DNA from: DATKUA01 sp965602675
GTDB taxonomy: Bacteria; Acidobacteriota; DATKUA01
Length of the DNA: 17,186 bases
Assembly: GCA_965602675.1 (NCBI GenBank)
Contig: CBFCZO010000065.1
Coordinates: 1 to 17,186 of the forward strand
Reading direction: 5' to 3'
Below, piece after piece: positions 1 through 8,600 of the stretch. Both the position numbers and the translations under genes were made by a program. Position 1 is the first letter of the stretch, and each line of letters begins with the position of its first letter. The notes beneath the pieces are model-generated. The model was not told the origin of the DNA. It ran no database searches and worked only from the letters and a program-made list of their open reading frames with translations.

Positions 1-202
1 CGTGGAGGGCCTTATTAATACTACGCATGTTTATTCTGCGATTATATCCGAAGTGTAATCTTAAATATGAATTTACTGATTGTGCCCGTACAGGACGGCA
101 TCCCTATCTGCCGCGGCCGGGGGCGGGAGACGCGGCATGCAGGGGCGAGCACAAATCATCCCCAGCAGGAAGCGCCCAAGCTGATCACCGCACAGCTTGC
201 TA
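1..202. other. Left-edge region without a supported gene
   Basis: This stretch lies downstream of the small minus-strand gene ending at 203. The first 65 bases or so are AT-rich and the remainder is GC-rich. A 6-bp inverted repeat (AAGCTG/CAGCTT, about 179-199) sits just past the stop codon of that gene but has no T-run, so it is not a convincing terminator. Short plus-strand ORFs (27-275 and 67-216) have no recognisable product and run into the 3' end of the minus-strand gene. Confidence 0.4.
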
Positions 203-538
203 CTACCGATCGATGATCATCTTCGGCGGGCTGTTGACGACGACAGACCGTCTAACCTTTTTGCAGAAGATGTAATATTCATACTCCATATCCGCTATAT
301 TGCCTACGACCAGGTGAGGACCACTAGGCTTCTTCTCAGAAACATGTAAAGCAGACAACTCATCGATACCCTTGAACAGCCCGGCCTCCGGGAATAACAG
401 CGTATACTCTCCCTCTCTTGCATCAAAAACGACGGTGTCGCCAGGCCTGACGAGGGCATTGCCGACGTCCACCCTGGGCGGTTGGTTATTGGTCCTAAAA
501 ATCCGGATGATGTGTTCTTTCTCTGGCCTTGATTCCAT
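203..538 (-). CDS. Small beta-rich (cupredoxin-like fold?) hypothetical protein
   Basis: A 111-residue protein with no signal peptide or membrane segment, so probably cytoplasmic. It has alternating hydrophobic beta-type segments, a turn RPGDTVVFDA (31-40), then YTLLFPEAGLF (45-55), YEYYIFCKK (86-94) and a conserved-looking end NSPPKMII (102-109). The pattern resembles a one-domain Greek-key, cupredoxin-like sandwich, but a full type-1 copper site (ordered His/Cys/His/Met) is not visible, so copper binding is not claimed. The start is well supported: AAAGGAGACGTCC lies directly upstream of the ATG. It begins 30 bases after the stop of the Ser/Thr kinase and is probably the last gene of the phosphatase-kinase operon, which suggests a partner or effector role. 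The function is unknown; the fold is a guess from pattern. Confidence 0.75.
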   Translation of the reverse strand: MESRPEKEHIIRIFRTNNQPPRVDVGNALVRPGDTVVFDAREGEYTLLFPEAGLFKGIDELSALHVSEKKPSGPHLVVGNIADMEYEYYIFCKKVRRSVVVNSPPKMIIDR

Positions 539-568
539 GGACGTCTCCTTTCACCTGTTATGTTGAAT

Positions 569-3166
569 CTACGGCTCCTGCAGAGAGCCGATCAGCGCCT
601 TGATGCGGTCGTCCTGTAACAACTCTTTCATGGCAGGGTTCTCCCGGACCCGCTCGGAGGGAAAGCCTTCCCGCAGGACTCTTTCCAGAAAGCTAATCGC
701 CCGATTTCTGTCGCCGAGCAGCAGATAAGATTCCGCAACGCTGTAGAGAACTTCCAGATCCTGGACTTCCGGGAGGTCGAGCTGCCCCAGCAGGTTCGCC
801 GCTGAATCGGGCTCGCCCACCTTGATGTAGTATTCGGCCAGATAGGCCAGGAGAGTGGGATTGCGGGGATTCATTCTGCGTTCCGCCTCAGCCAGCGAAA
901 TTGCTTTATTGTAGAATCCGATAGCCTTTTCATGTTCCTCGGGGACAATAAAATAGGCGTCTCCGAGGTTACCCCACGTCAGATAGTCGCTCTGATCCTC
1001 GAGAACGAGCGCTTTTTCCAACGTCCTTGCGGCATCGGCGTATCGTTTCTGATAGTGATAAAGGACTCCGAGATTGTTGAAAGCCCGGTAGTTGGGTTTG
1101 ATTTCGATGGATCGCAAGAAAATCTTCTCGGCTTCGTCGTAGCGTCCGGCATTGAAATAGACGATGCCGAGATTGTTGTAGCCCTTGACGTTTCCGGGCG
1201 TCAACTCGAGGATTTTGCGGAACTGGGCTTCAGCCTCGTCGTAGCGCCCGAGACTCAGATAAAAGCCTCCGAGTTCGTTGTAGCCGCTCCAGTAGTCGGG
1301 CCTGAGTTGAATTGCTTCAGAGTAGATGCGCTCGGCCTCATCGATTTCGCCCATGTGCTCGTGCGCCCGGCCCAACCCCTTGAACGTTTCGGCGTTGACC
1401 GGGTTGATTTCGAGCGCTTTGCGGAATTCTGCTGCAGCAGGCTCGTATTGCCCGGAGGCCATGAGGAGAAAGCCGGCCGTGTTGTGAACCTGCTCCAGGG
1501 AATCGTCAAGCGCCAGCGCGCGCGCGCAGTAATCGGTTCCGGTTTCCACCCAGCTGCTGTTTCTGGTAGCCTGAAATTTTCTGTAGCAGGCTTCTCCAAG
1601 CCCCGCGAATGCGAGCGCATAATCGGGATCTGAGGAAATAGCTTTGTTAAAGAACTCCATGGCTCTGTCGATGTTCGCAACGTCTTGATAATGCTGTAGA
1701 AAGCCGCGCCCCTGCAGGTAGTATTTGAAAGCATCAGAGGTTTCGGTGCCGCCGGCAAATGCGTCGTCCCTCGATTGCGGCGGGACCTCAAATTCCAGCA
1801 TTTCGACCAGTTTCCCGACGGCCTTGCTCTGCAGCACATGAATATTGGTAATGGGCTCAATGAGCTGAGCCGAACGTACCTGGCGCAGACTGGAGGCGTC
1901 GATCAGGTTGAGGGTGAGCTGCGCGGAGTCGCCCATGCGCTGGACGCTGCCGGTAACCACCAGAGAGACGCCGAATGTGCCGCGCGCCTGGCTTGGACTG
2001 GTGATGTTTTCCTCGATTATTTCCCGGGTGGGGACGATCCAGATGGTTTTTTGAAATTGTTCGAAAGAGGTTATCTTGCTGGAGAGCGTTTCGACCAAGC
2101 CGTCGCACATCGCTCTGTCTTCGCTCTCACCGCCTATGAGTGAAAACGGGAGTATGGCGAGGTGTTTTTTCGGCGGTAGCCCCGGCCCGCCGAGCCACAG
2201 CTGAATGCCCGGCGCGAAAAGGAGAGCGGCCACAATCAGGCTGAGGATTATCACTGCAACCGCACCGGAGAAGGCCACAAGGGGCGAAACTTTTTTTAAT
2301 CCGGTTTTTTCAGTTTCCCTCCCGGCTGATATTTCTTCCGTAGGCGTGCCGATCTCACTTTGGATACTTTTCAGATCAGCGAGAAACTCTGTCGTTGTAC
2401 GATAGCGGTTATTCGGATCCTTTTGGAGTGCACAGACCAAAACGCGCTGAAGATCGGCGGCAACCCCTTCATCTGTGTCCGTGAGCTTCGGCGCCTCTTT
2501 ATTCAATATCGAATAGATAACGGCGGCCTCGTACTCACCCTCGAACGGCAACTTGCCCGAGAGCATCTGATAGAGGACGACGCCCAGCGCCCAGATATCC
2601 GTGCGGCTGTCCACATCCTCTCCGCGTACCTGTTCGGGGGACATGTAAGCGGCGGTGCCCATCGCTTTGCCTGGTTTGGTGATCTGCAGGCTGTCCCGCA
2701 GCTTGGCGAGTCCGAAATCCACGATTTTTATTTTGTTCTGCTCGGAAATCATAATGTTGCCGGGCTTGATGTCCCTATGAACGATGCCCTGGCGGTGGGC
2801 TTCTTCCAAGCCCTCGCCGATTTGAACGGCTATTCCAACTGCCTCCTCTGTGCTGAGGGACTTTTCTTTCAGCTTTTCCTTGAGAGCGATGCCCGGGCAA
2901 TGTGACATCGCGATGAAGGTTTTTCCGTCATCCGTCTCGTCGATCTCGTAGACCGTGCAGATGTTCGGGTGATCCAGCTTCGAGGCAGTCTGGGCTTCCC
3001 TGAGGAACCTGGCCTTGGATTCTGGATCGTCAGTAACTTTTTCGGGTAGAAATTTCAGAGCGACAATACGCTCCAGCCTGGTGTCCTTTGCCTTGTAGAC
3101 CTCTCCCATCCCGCCCTCGCCGAGCTTCTCCACAATCGTGTAGTGAGAGACGGTTTCGCCTATCAT
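569..3166 (-). CDS. Membrane Ser/Thr protein kinase with TolB-like domain and TPR repeats
   Basis: An 865-residue Hanks-type kinase. The catalytic domain spans about 9-268, with glycine loop GEGGMGEV (16-23), ATP-anchoring K38 in VALKF, E57, catalytic HRDIKPGN (130-137), DFG (150-152) and SPE (176-178). All key residues are present, so it should be active. A charged linker leads to one transmembrane helix (about 295-319), putting the kinase in the cytoplasm and the rest outside the inner membrane. Residues about 335-436 match the TolB-like/FlgO-type domain often fused to such kinases and cyclases (LAILPF ... VVTGSVQR ... LNLIDA). From about 495 to 830 there are roughly eight or nine TPR units, ending in a tail (about 834-860) typical of these kinases. 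Its ATG overlaps the upstream phosphatase stop as ATGA, so the two are translationally coupled. Substrate unknown. Confidence 0.95.
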   Translation of the reverse strand: MIGETVSHYTIVEKLGEGGMGEVYKAKDTRLERIVALKFLPEKVTDDPESKARFLREAQTASKLDHPNICTVYEIDETDDGKTFIAMSHCPGIALKEKLKEKSLSTEEAVGIAVQIGEGLEEAHRQGIVHRDIKPGNIMISEQNKIKIVDFGLAKLRDSLQITKPGKAMGTAAYMSPEQVRGEDVDSRTDIWALGVVLYQMLSGKLPFEGEYEAAVIYSILNKEAPKLTDTDEGVAADLQRVLVCALQKDPNNRYRTTTEFLADLKSIQSEIGTPTEEISAGRETEKTGLKKVSPLVAFSGAVAVIILSLIVAALLFAPGIQLWLGGPGLPPKKHLAILPFSLIGGESEDRAMCDGLVETLSSKITSFEQFQKTIWIVPTREIIEENITSPSQARGTFGVSLVVTGSVQRMGDSAQLTLNLIDASSLRQVRSAQLIEPITNIHVLQSKAVGKLVEMLEFEVPPQSRDDAFAGGTETSDAFKYYLQGRGFLQHYQDVANIDRAMEFFNKAISSDPDYALAFAGLGEACYRKFQATRNSSWVETGTDYCARALALDDSLEQVHNTAGFLLMASGQYEPAAAEFRKALEINPVNAETFKGLGRAHEHMGEIDEAERIYSEAIQLRPDYWSGYNELGGFYLSLGRYDEAEAQFRKILELTPGNVKGYNNLGIVYFNAGRYDEAEKIFLRSIEIKPNYRAFNNLGVLYHYQKRYADAARTLEKALVLEDQSDYLTWGNLGDAYFIVPEEHEKAIGFYNKAISLAEAERRMNPRNPTLLAYLAEYYIKVGEPDSAANLLGQLDLPEVQDLEVLYSVAESYLLLGDRNRAISFLERVLREGFPSERVRENPAMKELLQDDRIKALIGSLQEP

Positions 3167-4458
3167 GCTTGCACCCTCTTCACGATCAACAGAGTGATAT
3201 CGTCATGCTGAGGTGAGTCCCCGACGTGAGCGGCGACAGCCTTCAGAATCATTTGTTGTAAGTCCTGGGCGGGCTTTTTTCTGTATGCAGCGATCGTACT
3301 GATAAGGCGGTCCAGGCCGAACTCTTCTTCCTTCGAGTTGAAAGCTTCGGTTATGCCATCCGAATAAATGACCAGCAAATCGCCCGGAGCAAAAGGCATC
3401 GATTCTTCGAGGAACGAGAACCGCTCTTTAATGCCCAGAGGAATTCCGCCGGTCTTGAGGAACCGGGGCGAATCTTCGCTGCCGGGAAAGAGCAGGGCGG
3501 GATCGTGACCGGCATTTGTGTAACAGATGAGTTCTTTTACTGAGTCGAAACCACAGAGAAAGAAGGTAGCGAATTTTTCCGGCGCGGTGCTGTGGTAAAT
3601 CAATTGATTGGAGCGATTCACAATTTCCCGACAGCTGTGCCCGACAAGAGCCTGGCCGCGAACGGTGGCCTGGAGATTTGCCATAAGCAGAGATGCAGGC
3701 AGACCTTTTCCTGAGACGTCGCCCACGCCAACGGCGAAATCGACCTCTTCAGTTCTGATGAAATCGAAATAATCCCCACCGACCTGCCGTGCAGGCAGGC
3801 TCGTGCCGGCGATGTCGTAACCACTTACGATCGGGGCAGCCTTGGGAAGCAGTTTCTGCTGAATCCTCGCCGCCAGCCGAAGGTCTTCCCTTACTTCCAG
3901 GAGGGCACGCTCTTCCTCATAGAGCCTGGCGGTCTCGATCACCTGGGCCGACTGAGCGGCAATAATTCCGAGGAGGCGCTCGTCGTCGTCATCGAATCCG
4001 CCATCGGTCATCTTGTTGTAGACCGAGAGCACGCCGATCAATTTGGATTTGACCATTAGGGGAACGCACATTACTGATTTGACGGCTTCCGGCCATGCGA
4101 CGCCGGAGAACCTATCGTCGCCGCGCGGATCGTTGATTACAAGCGGCCGCTTGCCGGCCAGCATCCAGCCGGTCAGGCTTTCCGTGAGGTGATAAGCGGG
4201 CTGCTTGACCGAGCTGACCATGGCTCTGATCAATGTTTGTCTCTCGGTCGATTTCTCATCGATGAGTGTGATATCCCCCTGCTTCGCCCGGACCGATTCC
4301 AACGCGCGATTGACCACGCTGCTCATAATCGACTCGGAATTGAGGGAGGAGCCGATCTCCTGCGCGAGCTCATTTAGGCAGGACAACTCACCGACAGCGC
4401 GCTTTAGACGCTGGTTTTCCTCTTCCAAGGTAGAGATTTGCCGCTTCAAATCAGCCAT
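3163..4458 (-). CDS. GAF-domain SpoIIE/RsbU-type PP2C Ser/Thr phosphatase
   Basis: A 431-residue soluble protein. Residues 1-25 form a short coiled coil; about 30-180 form a GAF sensor domain (GWMLAGKRPLVIND 97-110, VPLMVKSKLIGVLSVYNK 132-149); an amphipathic linker (about 180-205) joins it to a SpoIIE/PP2C domain (about 206-430). Metal-binding motifs are intact: GGDYFDF (227-233), GDVSGKG with D247, NAGHDP (315-320), SDGITE (366-371) and HDDITLL (418-424). Family members dephosphorylate Ser/Thr-phosphorylated STAS anti-anti-sigma factors or kinase targets in response to a small ligand on the GAF domain. It is the first gene of the operon and overlaps the kinase by 4 bases, so the kinase or its substrates are plausible targets. 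No STAS or RsbW-like gene is in the window. The start lacks a strong Shine-Dalgarno sequence; a TATAAT hexamer lies about 33 bases upstream (complement of 4491-4496). Confidence 0.93.
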   Translation of the reverse strand: MADLKRQISTLEEENQRLKRAVGELSCLNELAQEIGSSLNSESIMSSVVNRALESVRAKQGDITLIDEKSTERQTLIRAMVSSVKQPAYHLTESLTGWMLAGKRPLVINDPRGDDRFSGVAWPEAVKSVMCVPLMVKSKLIGVLSVYNKMTDGGFDDDDERLLGIIAAQSAQVIETARLYEEERALLEVREDLRLAARIQQKLLPKAAPIVSGYDIAGTSLPARQVGGDYFDFIRTEEVDFAVGVGDVSGKGLPASLLMANLQATVRGQALVGHSCREIVNRSNQLIYHSTAPEKFATFFLCGFDSVKELICYTNAGHDPALLFPGSEDSPRFLKTGGIPLGIKERFSFLEESMPFAPGDLLVIYSDGITEAFNSKEEEFGLDRLISTIAAYRKKPAQDLQQMILKAVAAHVGDSPQHDDITLLIVKRVQA

Positions 4459-4697
4459 ATCGATACTTAATTTAGCAATTTATAGCAATAATTATATTTC
4501 ATCCGCTGCGGAAGTGGAAGCGCCGGGGAAATTGGGGGCGCTCGGCATGAACGAACCCGAGTTTTCGGACTCGCCCGCTTAATTCGGATCAAATTCGCGG
4601 AACTGCGTTTCTTAAGAAGCGTCAACTCCGCGCTGAACACAATCCGCTTTATAAGTCCGAATGGCATCGTTATCATCTCCATAAGGAAAACAAACGG
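4459..4697. promoter_or_regulatory. Divergent intergenic region with near-palindrome and possible -10 box
   Basis: This separates the minus-strand phosphatase-kinase operon from the plus-strand hemolysin III-like gene, so it should hold both promoters. On the minus strand there is an exact TATAAT (complement of 4491-4496) but no good -35 at normal spacing. Facing the plus-strand gene, TATAAG at 4650-4655 is a weak -10 candidate. A 16-base near-palindrome centred on CTTAAG lies at 4606-4621, with one mismatched pair, and could bind a dimeric regulator. A smaller inverted repeat CGAGT/ACTCG flanks a TTTCGG spacer around 4558-4573. Confidence 0.35.
4683..4688 (+). promoter_or_regulatory. Ribosome binding site supporting a GTG start
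   Basis: AAGGAA lies nine bases upstream of the GTG at 4698. No in-frame ATG lies near the conserved N-terminal motif of the hemolysin III-like protein, so this site supports GTG as the start. Confidence 0.55.
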
Positions 4698-5396
4698 GTG
4701 GATCAGGTGTCTGACACAAACGATCGAAGCGAGCTTAGAAACGACAAGCAGGATAGAACGGGCAGATCGCAGAGCCTGGGAGAGGAAATCGCAAACTCGA
4801 TAACTCACGGGATCGGTGTGGCGCTGAGTATAGCTGCGCTATCCGTCCTGGTGGTTTTCGCCGGCCTGCAGGGCGACGCGTGGAGGATAGTGAGTTTCAG
4901 CATCTACGGAAGCACTCTGATAATCCTCTACCTGTCTTCCACCCTGTACCACGTCTTCCCCGTCTCGAAAGTAAAGCGAATCTTCAAACTGCTGGACCAC
5001 ACTTCAATTAATCTTCTCATCGCCGGCACGTACACGCCTATCACGCTGGTGACGCTGAGGGGTAGCCTGGGTTGGATGATCTTCGGCTTTATTTGGGGGC
5101 TTGCCCTGTTCGGCATCTTCCGTGACATCTTCTTGCCAAGACTGAGGTTCCTGGCTATAGCGCTATACATAATTATGGGGTGGCTGGCGCTGATCGCAAT
5201 TGAACCGATCATGAGGGTGGCCAGCAACGGGCTTATTTTCTGGTTCGTTACCGGTGGCGTGTGTTACACACTCGGCGTGATTTTCTACGCCTGGAAATCA
5301 CTTAGGTTTCATCACACAATCTGGCATTTGTTCGTGCTTGGGGGCAGCATTACGCATTTTTTTGGAATACTTCTTTACCTCACTCCCAAGATTTGA
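4698..5396 (+). CDS. Hemolysin III / YqfA family (PAQR-like) membrane protein
   Basis: A 232-residue polytopic membrane protein, a typical family length apart from a polar N-terminal extension of about 27 residues. The family signature begins at GEEIANSITHGIG (28-40) and is followed by about seven transmembrane helices. The putative metal-site residues of the PAQR/CREST hydrolase superfamily are all present: SxxxH in helix 2 (S81, H85, in STLYH), D100 in LLDHTSIN, and HxxxH in the last helix (H206, H210). Bacterial members are named for hemolysin III, but a true haemolytic role is unproven for most; a membrane-lipid hydrolase role is inferred from superfamily relatives. Translation starts at GTG. 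It is monocistronic and divergent from the phosphatase operon. No clear terminator is visible after the TGA. Confidence 0.92.
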   Translation: MDQVSDTNDRSELRNDKQDRTGRSQSLGEEIANSITHGIGVALSIAALSVLVVFAGLQGDAWRIVSFSIYGSTLIILYLSSTLYHVFPVSKVKRIFKLLDHTSINLLIAGTYTPITLVTLRGSLGWMIFGFIWGLALFGIFRDIFLPRLRFLAIALYIIMGWLALIAIEPIMRVASNGLIFWFVTGGVCYTLGVIFYAWKSLRFHHTIWHLFVLGGSITHFFGILLYLTPKI

Positions 5397-5569
5397 TGAA
5401 TAAATACTGGATTCCATTTGAAATTTTGCTCCGATCCGAATGAAATCCTGATTTAGTTTTCGATATCGGCATCTTAAAAGAAGATAATTAGTACATTACA
5501 GCTGTTATTCATCACATTTTCAATGAAAAAAATCTAATTAGTTGAAATCTATGTCCTTTGTAATCATGC

Positions 5570-5598
5570 TTGACTTTAGCCATCCTTGCTCGTATAAA
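5570..5598 (+). promoter_or_regulatory. Sigma70-type promoter of the giant C25/VWA/barrel gene
   Basis: TTGACT (5570-5575), a 17-base spacer and TATAAA (5593-5598), matching the consensus at five of six positions in each box with ideal spacing. Transcription would start near 5605, giving a leader of about 86 bases. The same TTGACTTTA string starts the candidate promoter of the histidine kinase gene. Confidence 0.7.
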
Positions 5599-5656
5599 TA
5601 ACAATACTTAACACAAGCCATATTTATATACGTCCGGAAATCGTGTGATCCTGGTG

Positions 5657-5671
5657 CCAATCGCACATTGG
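5657..5671 (+). promoter_or_regulatory. Short leader hairpin beside the ribosome binding site
   Basis: CCAAT, loop CGCAC, ATTGG forms a perfect 5-bp stem ending three bases before the AAGGAGG (5675-5681) of the 5691 gene. It could affect ribosome access, but the stem is short and chance is possible. Confidence 0.3.
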
Positions 5672-5690
5672 GACAAGGAGGAACAGTGCT

Positions 5691-8600
5691 ATGTACAGAA
5701 CCAGGACAGCAGCAATGGGCAGCATGGGTCTGAGTTTGCTGATTCTGTCGGCTTTGACCGCCAGCTATCTATTTGCCCAGGTGAAGCCCTTCGACTACAG
5801 GGGTGATACCGCCAGGGTGCAGGGGGGAATAGCGCTGACGCTGAAGGCAGGCAAATACGAGATCAGCAGGACGAGTTATCAGATTCTCGGCAAGGTTCAG
5901 CGCGGCGAATTTGTCAAGATGGAGGGTTTCGACCTGACGGATTCGCCCGGGGATCCATCTCTTCCCTACCAGATTTACGATGTGGTCGTGCCGCCGAATA
6001 TCGATTGGGAGACGCTGACGCTGAAGTACGAAGAAGTAGAAGCGCAAACATTACCGGGGGATCATTACATAGGGCCGGCACCGCCGATGAGAGCCCGGGT
6101 CGGCGATGAGGAGCTGGTTATCTGGGGCGAAGGAAAAGCCATCGTCGACGGTAAGAACATGAATATCTACGGCCATGACGAGTTTTTCCCGAAGGAGGCG
6201 GTGGCGATACTCTCCCAATCGCAAATGCGGAAATGGAAATTCGTTCGCATCGGGGTGAGTCCGGTGCAATACAACCCGGTATCCGGGAAATTGCGGCTGG
6301 TGAAATCCTTCCGGATAAATCTCGATTTCAAAAGGATCGGGACGAAGGTGTTCCGGAGCAATCCGATGCTTCGCGACACGGTGATGGACAAGGAGGCTGC
6401 GAAGAGGTTCATCAACATCAAGGACGCGGTTGAATGGTATCGATATGTTCCACCCGAAACGAAGGAGCCAGACGTAGAGGATCCTGATTACGTGATCATT
6501 ACGACCAACGATATCGTAGCGCACAGCACCAGGCTGGCCGACTTCGTGGCTCACAAGACATCGCTGGGGCACTCAGTGCAGGTGGTCACCGAGGCCGACT
6601 ACGGCGGGCTGATGGGTCAACCACCCAACGGCACCGCCGAGAAGATCAGGCAGTGGCTGATAAACAACCACGTTTTAATTGGAATCCACTACGTGCTGCT
6701 GATCGGAGATCCGGATCCGGACGATCCCGCGGACCCGGGAGACAGCGTGGGTGATGTGCCGATGAAGATGTGCTGGCCGTGGCGGACTTCGTATAATTAC
6801 CGGGAATCGCCGACGGATTATTTTTACGCCGACCTTTCCGGTGACTGGGATGCCGACGGTGACGAGTTTTTCGGTGAGAGAGTAAGCACCACCAATCCGA
6901 TCACTCCGGATCCGGCGATAAATCCCGACACCTTTTCCGTGAGATGGACAGGGCGTATCGAGGTTGACTCTGACGGTTTGCACCGGTTTGTCACATCCAG
7001 CGATGACGGCATCCGAGTGATCATCGACGGAATTACCGTGATTGAAGACTGGACCGATCACTTCCCCACCACCACACTCGGCTCAATCGACCTGACCGCA
7101 GGGCAGCACAACATAACGATCGAGTTCTATGACAACACGGGAGATGCGGTGATTCATCTTTTCATGATGCGGCCTGGAGACGCCTATTACGGTTACATCG
7201 ACTTCAATAAGCTTTATCACGACGTCGGAGGAGTGTGGACGCCCGGAGGCCTGGATGGCGAGTATTTCAATAACATGGACTTCACGGCTTCCGCGCTCAC
7301 GCGGGTTGACGCCTATATCAACTTCACCTGGGGAACCGGCGATCAGGGCCCGGGCGGAGTCGACTTTGCACCCGATGTTTACGTCGGAAGGATTCCGGTT
7401 TATGACGCCGACTATGCCACGCTGGACAGCATTCTGCTGAAGACGATCAACTATGAGACAGCCGCCGCGCCAGCGTGGCGGCACAAGTTTCTCTTCAGCG
7501 CCGTCTATCTTTGGGATCCCAAGTCAGACTACCAGTTGGGAGAAGCACTCAAGGCCGATTTTGCCGATCCTCTCGGTTTCACAACCTATCGGATATACGA
7601 GGAGGATTTCGGCCTGGTGCCTCCGCCCGAGTGTGCGGCGATCAATCCCAAGGACGTCGATCCGGCCGCCGACTGCAACATGCTGCAGGAGTGGGCCAAC
7701 GGCGGCGGCTACGGGATTATGTCCTGGTCGACGCATGGCTGGATGAATTCGGCATCTCATCTGATGGTGTCGGCTGATAATATCCACCTCGACGACACAA
7801 CGCCGGCTTTCACCTTCCAGGGCTCCTGCCTCAACGGTCATCCAGAGACTCACGACAACCTCGGTTACTCGCTTCTGGCGCAAGGAGCAATCGCCACCGT
7901 CTCAGCATCGCGCGTATCCACCAACGTATGCTTCAATTACGGCTCGACGCCCGATCCCAAGCCCACCAGCGGATATAACGCCAATCTCACCTACCACTAC
8001 CTGATGCGAATAATGCAGGACCAGTCGGCCGGGCACGCGCTGTATATCACCAAGGCAAACGTCAACCCGATCTCGAACTGGTTGAACAAGTTCGACTACA
8101 ACATCTACGGCGATCCCTCCTGCTCGCTGCTTCGGCACTACGGCGGCCTGGTGCTGCTGTTCGACACCTCGGGCAGCATGTCGTGGCGCCACGACGGCAC
8201 CAGTCCCGCACCGGTGGCTGAGCAACGGATAACTTTCGCCAAGGAGGCGACGTATCCTTTCATGGAGTTGCTCAACGACCACAGCAACAAGCGGATCAAC
8301 TTCGGGATCGCGGACTTCCCACCACAGCCCTGGGATTCAACTGTCGGCTGCAACGGCCAGGTGGTGACGCCGATGACTCTGCTGACTGATGCCTCGAAGA
8401 CCACGGCTGTGGACACAACAATTCCCGGTCTGACGGCGCAGGGCAGCACACCATTGCTCGCCGGGATGGACAGCGCAATCGGCATGTTCGGGACGGAGAG
8501 CAACAAGTCGATAGTGCTTCTGAGCGACGGCTATCACAACTGCCCGAGCGTTGTGGATGCGACCGATCCCGATGTCGACGCCCTCGTCACCCTCCTGAAC

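Larger units (their letters stand above)
5397..5690 (+). other. AT-rich leader region of the giant C25 gene
   Basis: About 290 bases, much more AT-rich than the flanking genes, with no ORF. It holds a near-consensus sigma70-type promoter (5570-5598), a small hairpin next to the ribosome binding site (5657-5671), and two copies of TAATTAG at 5485-5491 and 5535-5541, exactly 50 bases apart, upstream of the -35 box. The repeated heptamers could be regulator sites or only AT-rich chance. Confidence 0.5.

Noticed and set aside
67..216. 49-codon plus-strand ORF at the left edge starting MNLLIVPVQDG
   Set aside because: The opening residues look protein-like, but the rest is polar with no known pattern, there is no clear ribosome binding site, and its end overlaps the 3' end of the minus-strand small gene.
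932..1633. 233-codon plus-strand frame inside the kinase gene
   Set aside because: It is antisense to the TPR region, and its repetitive appearance mirrors the repeated TPR codons on the other strand.
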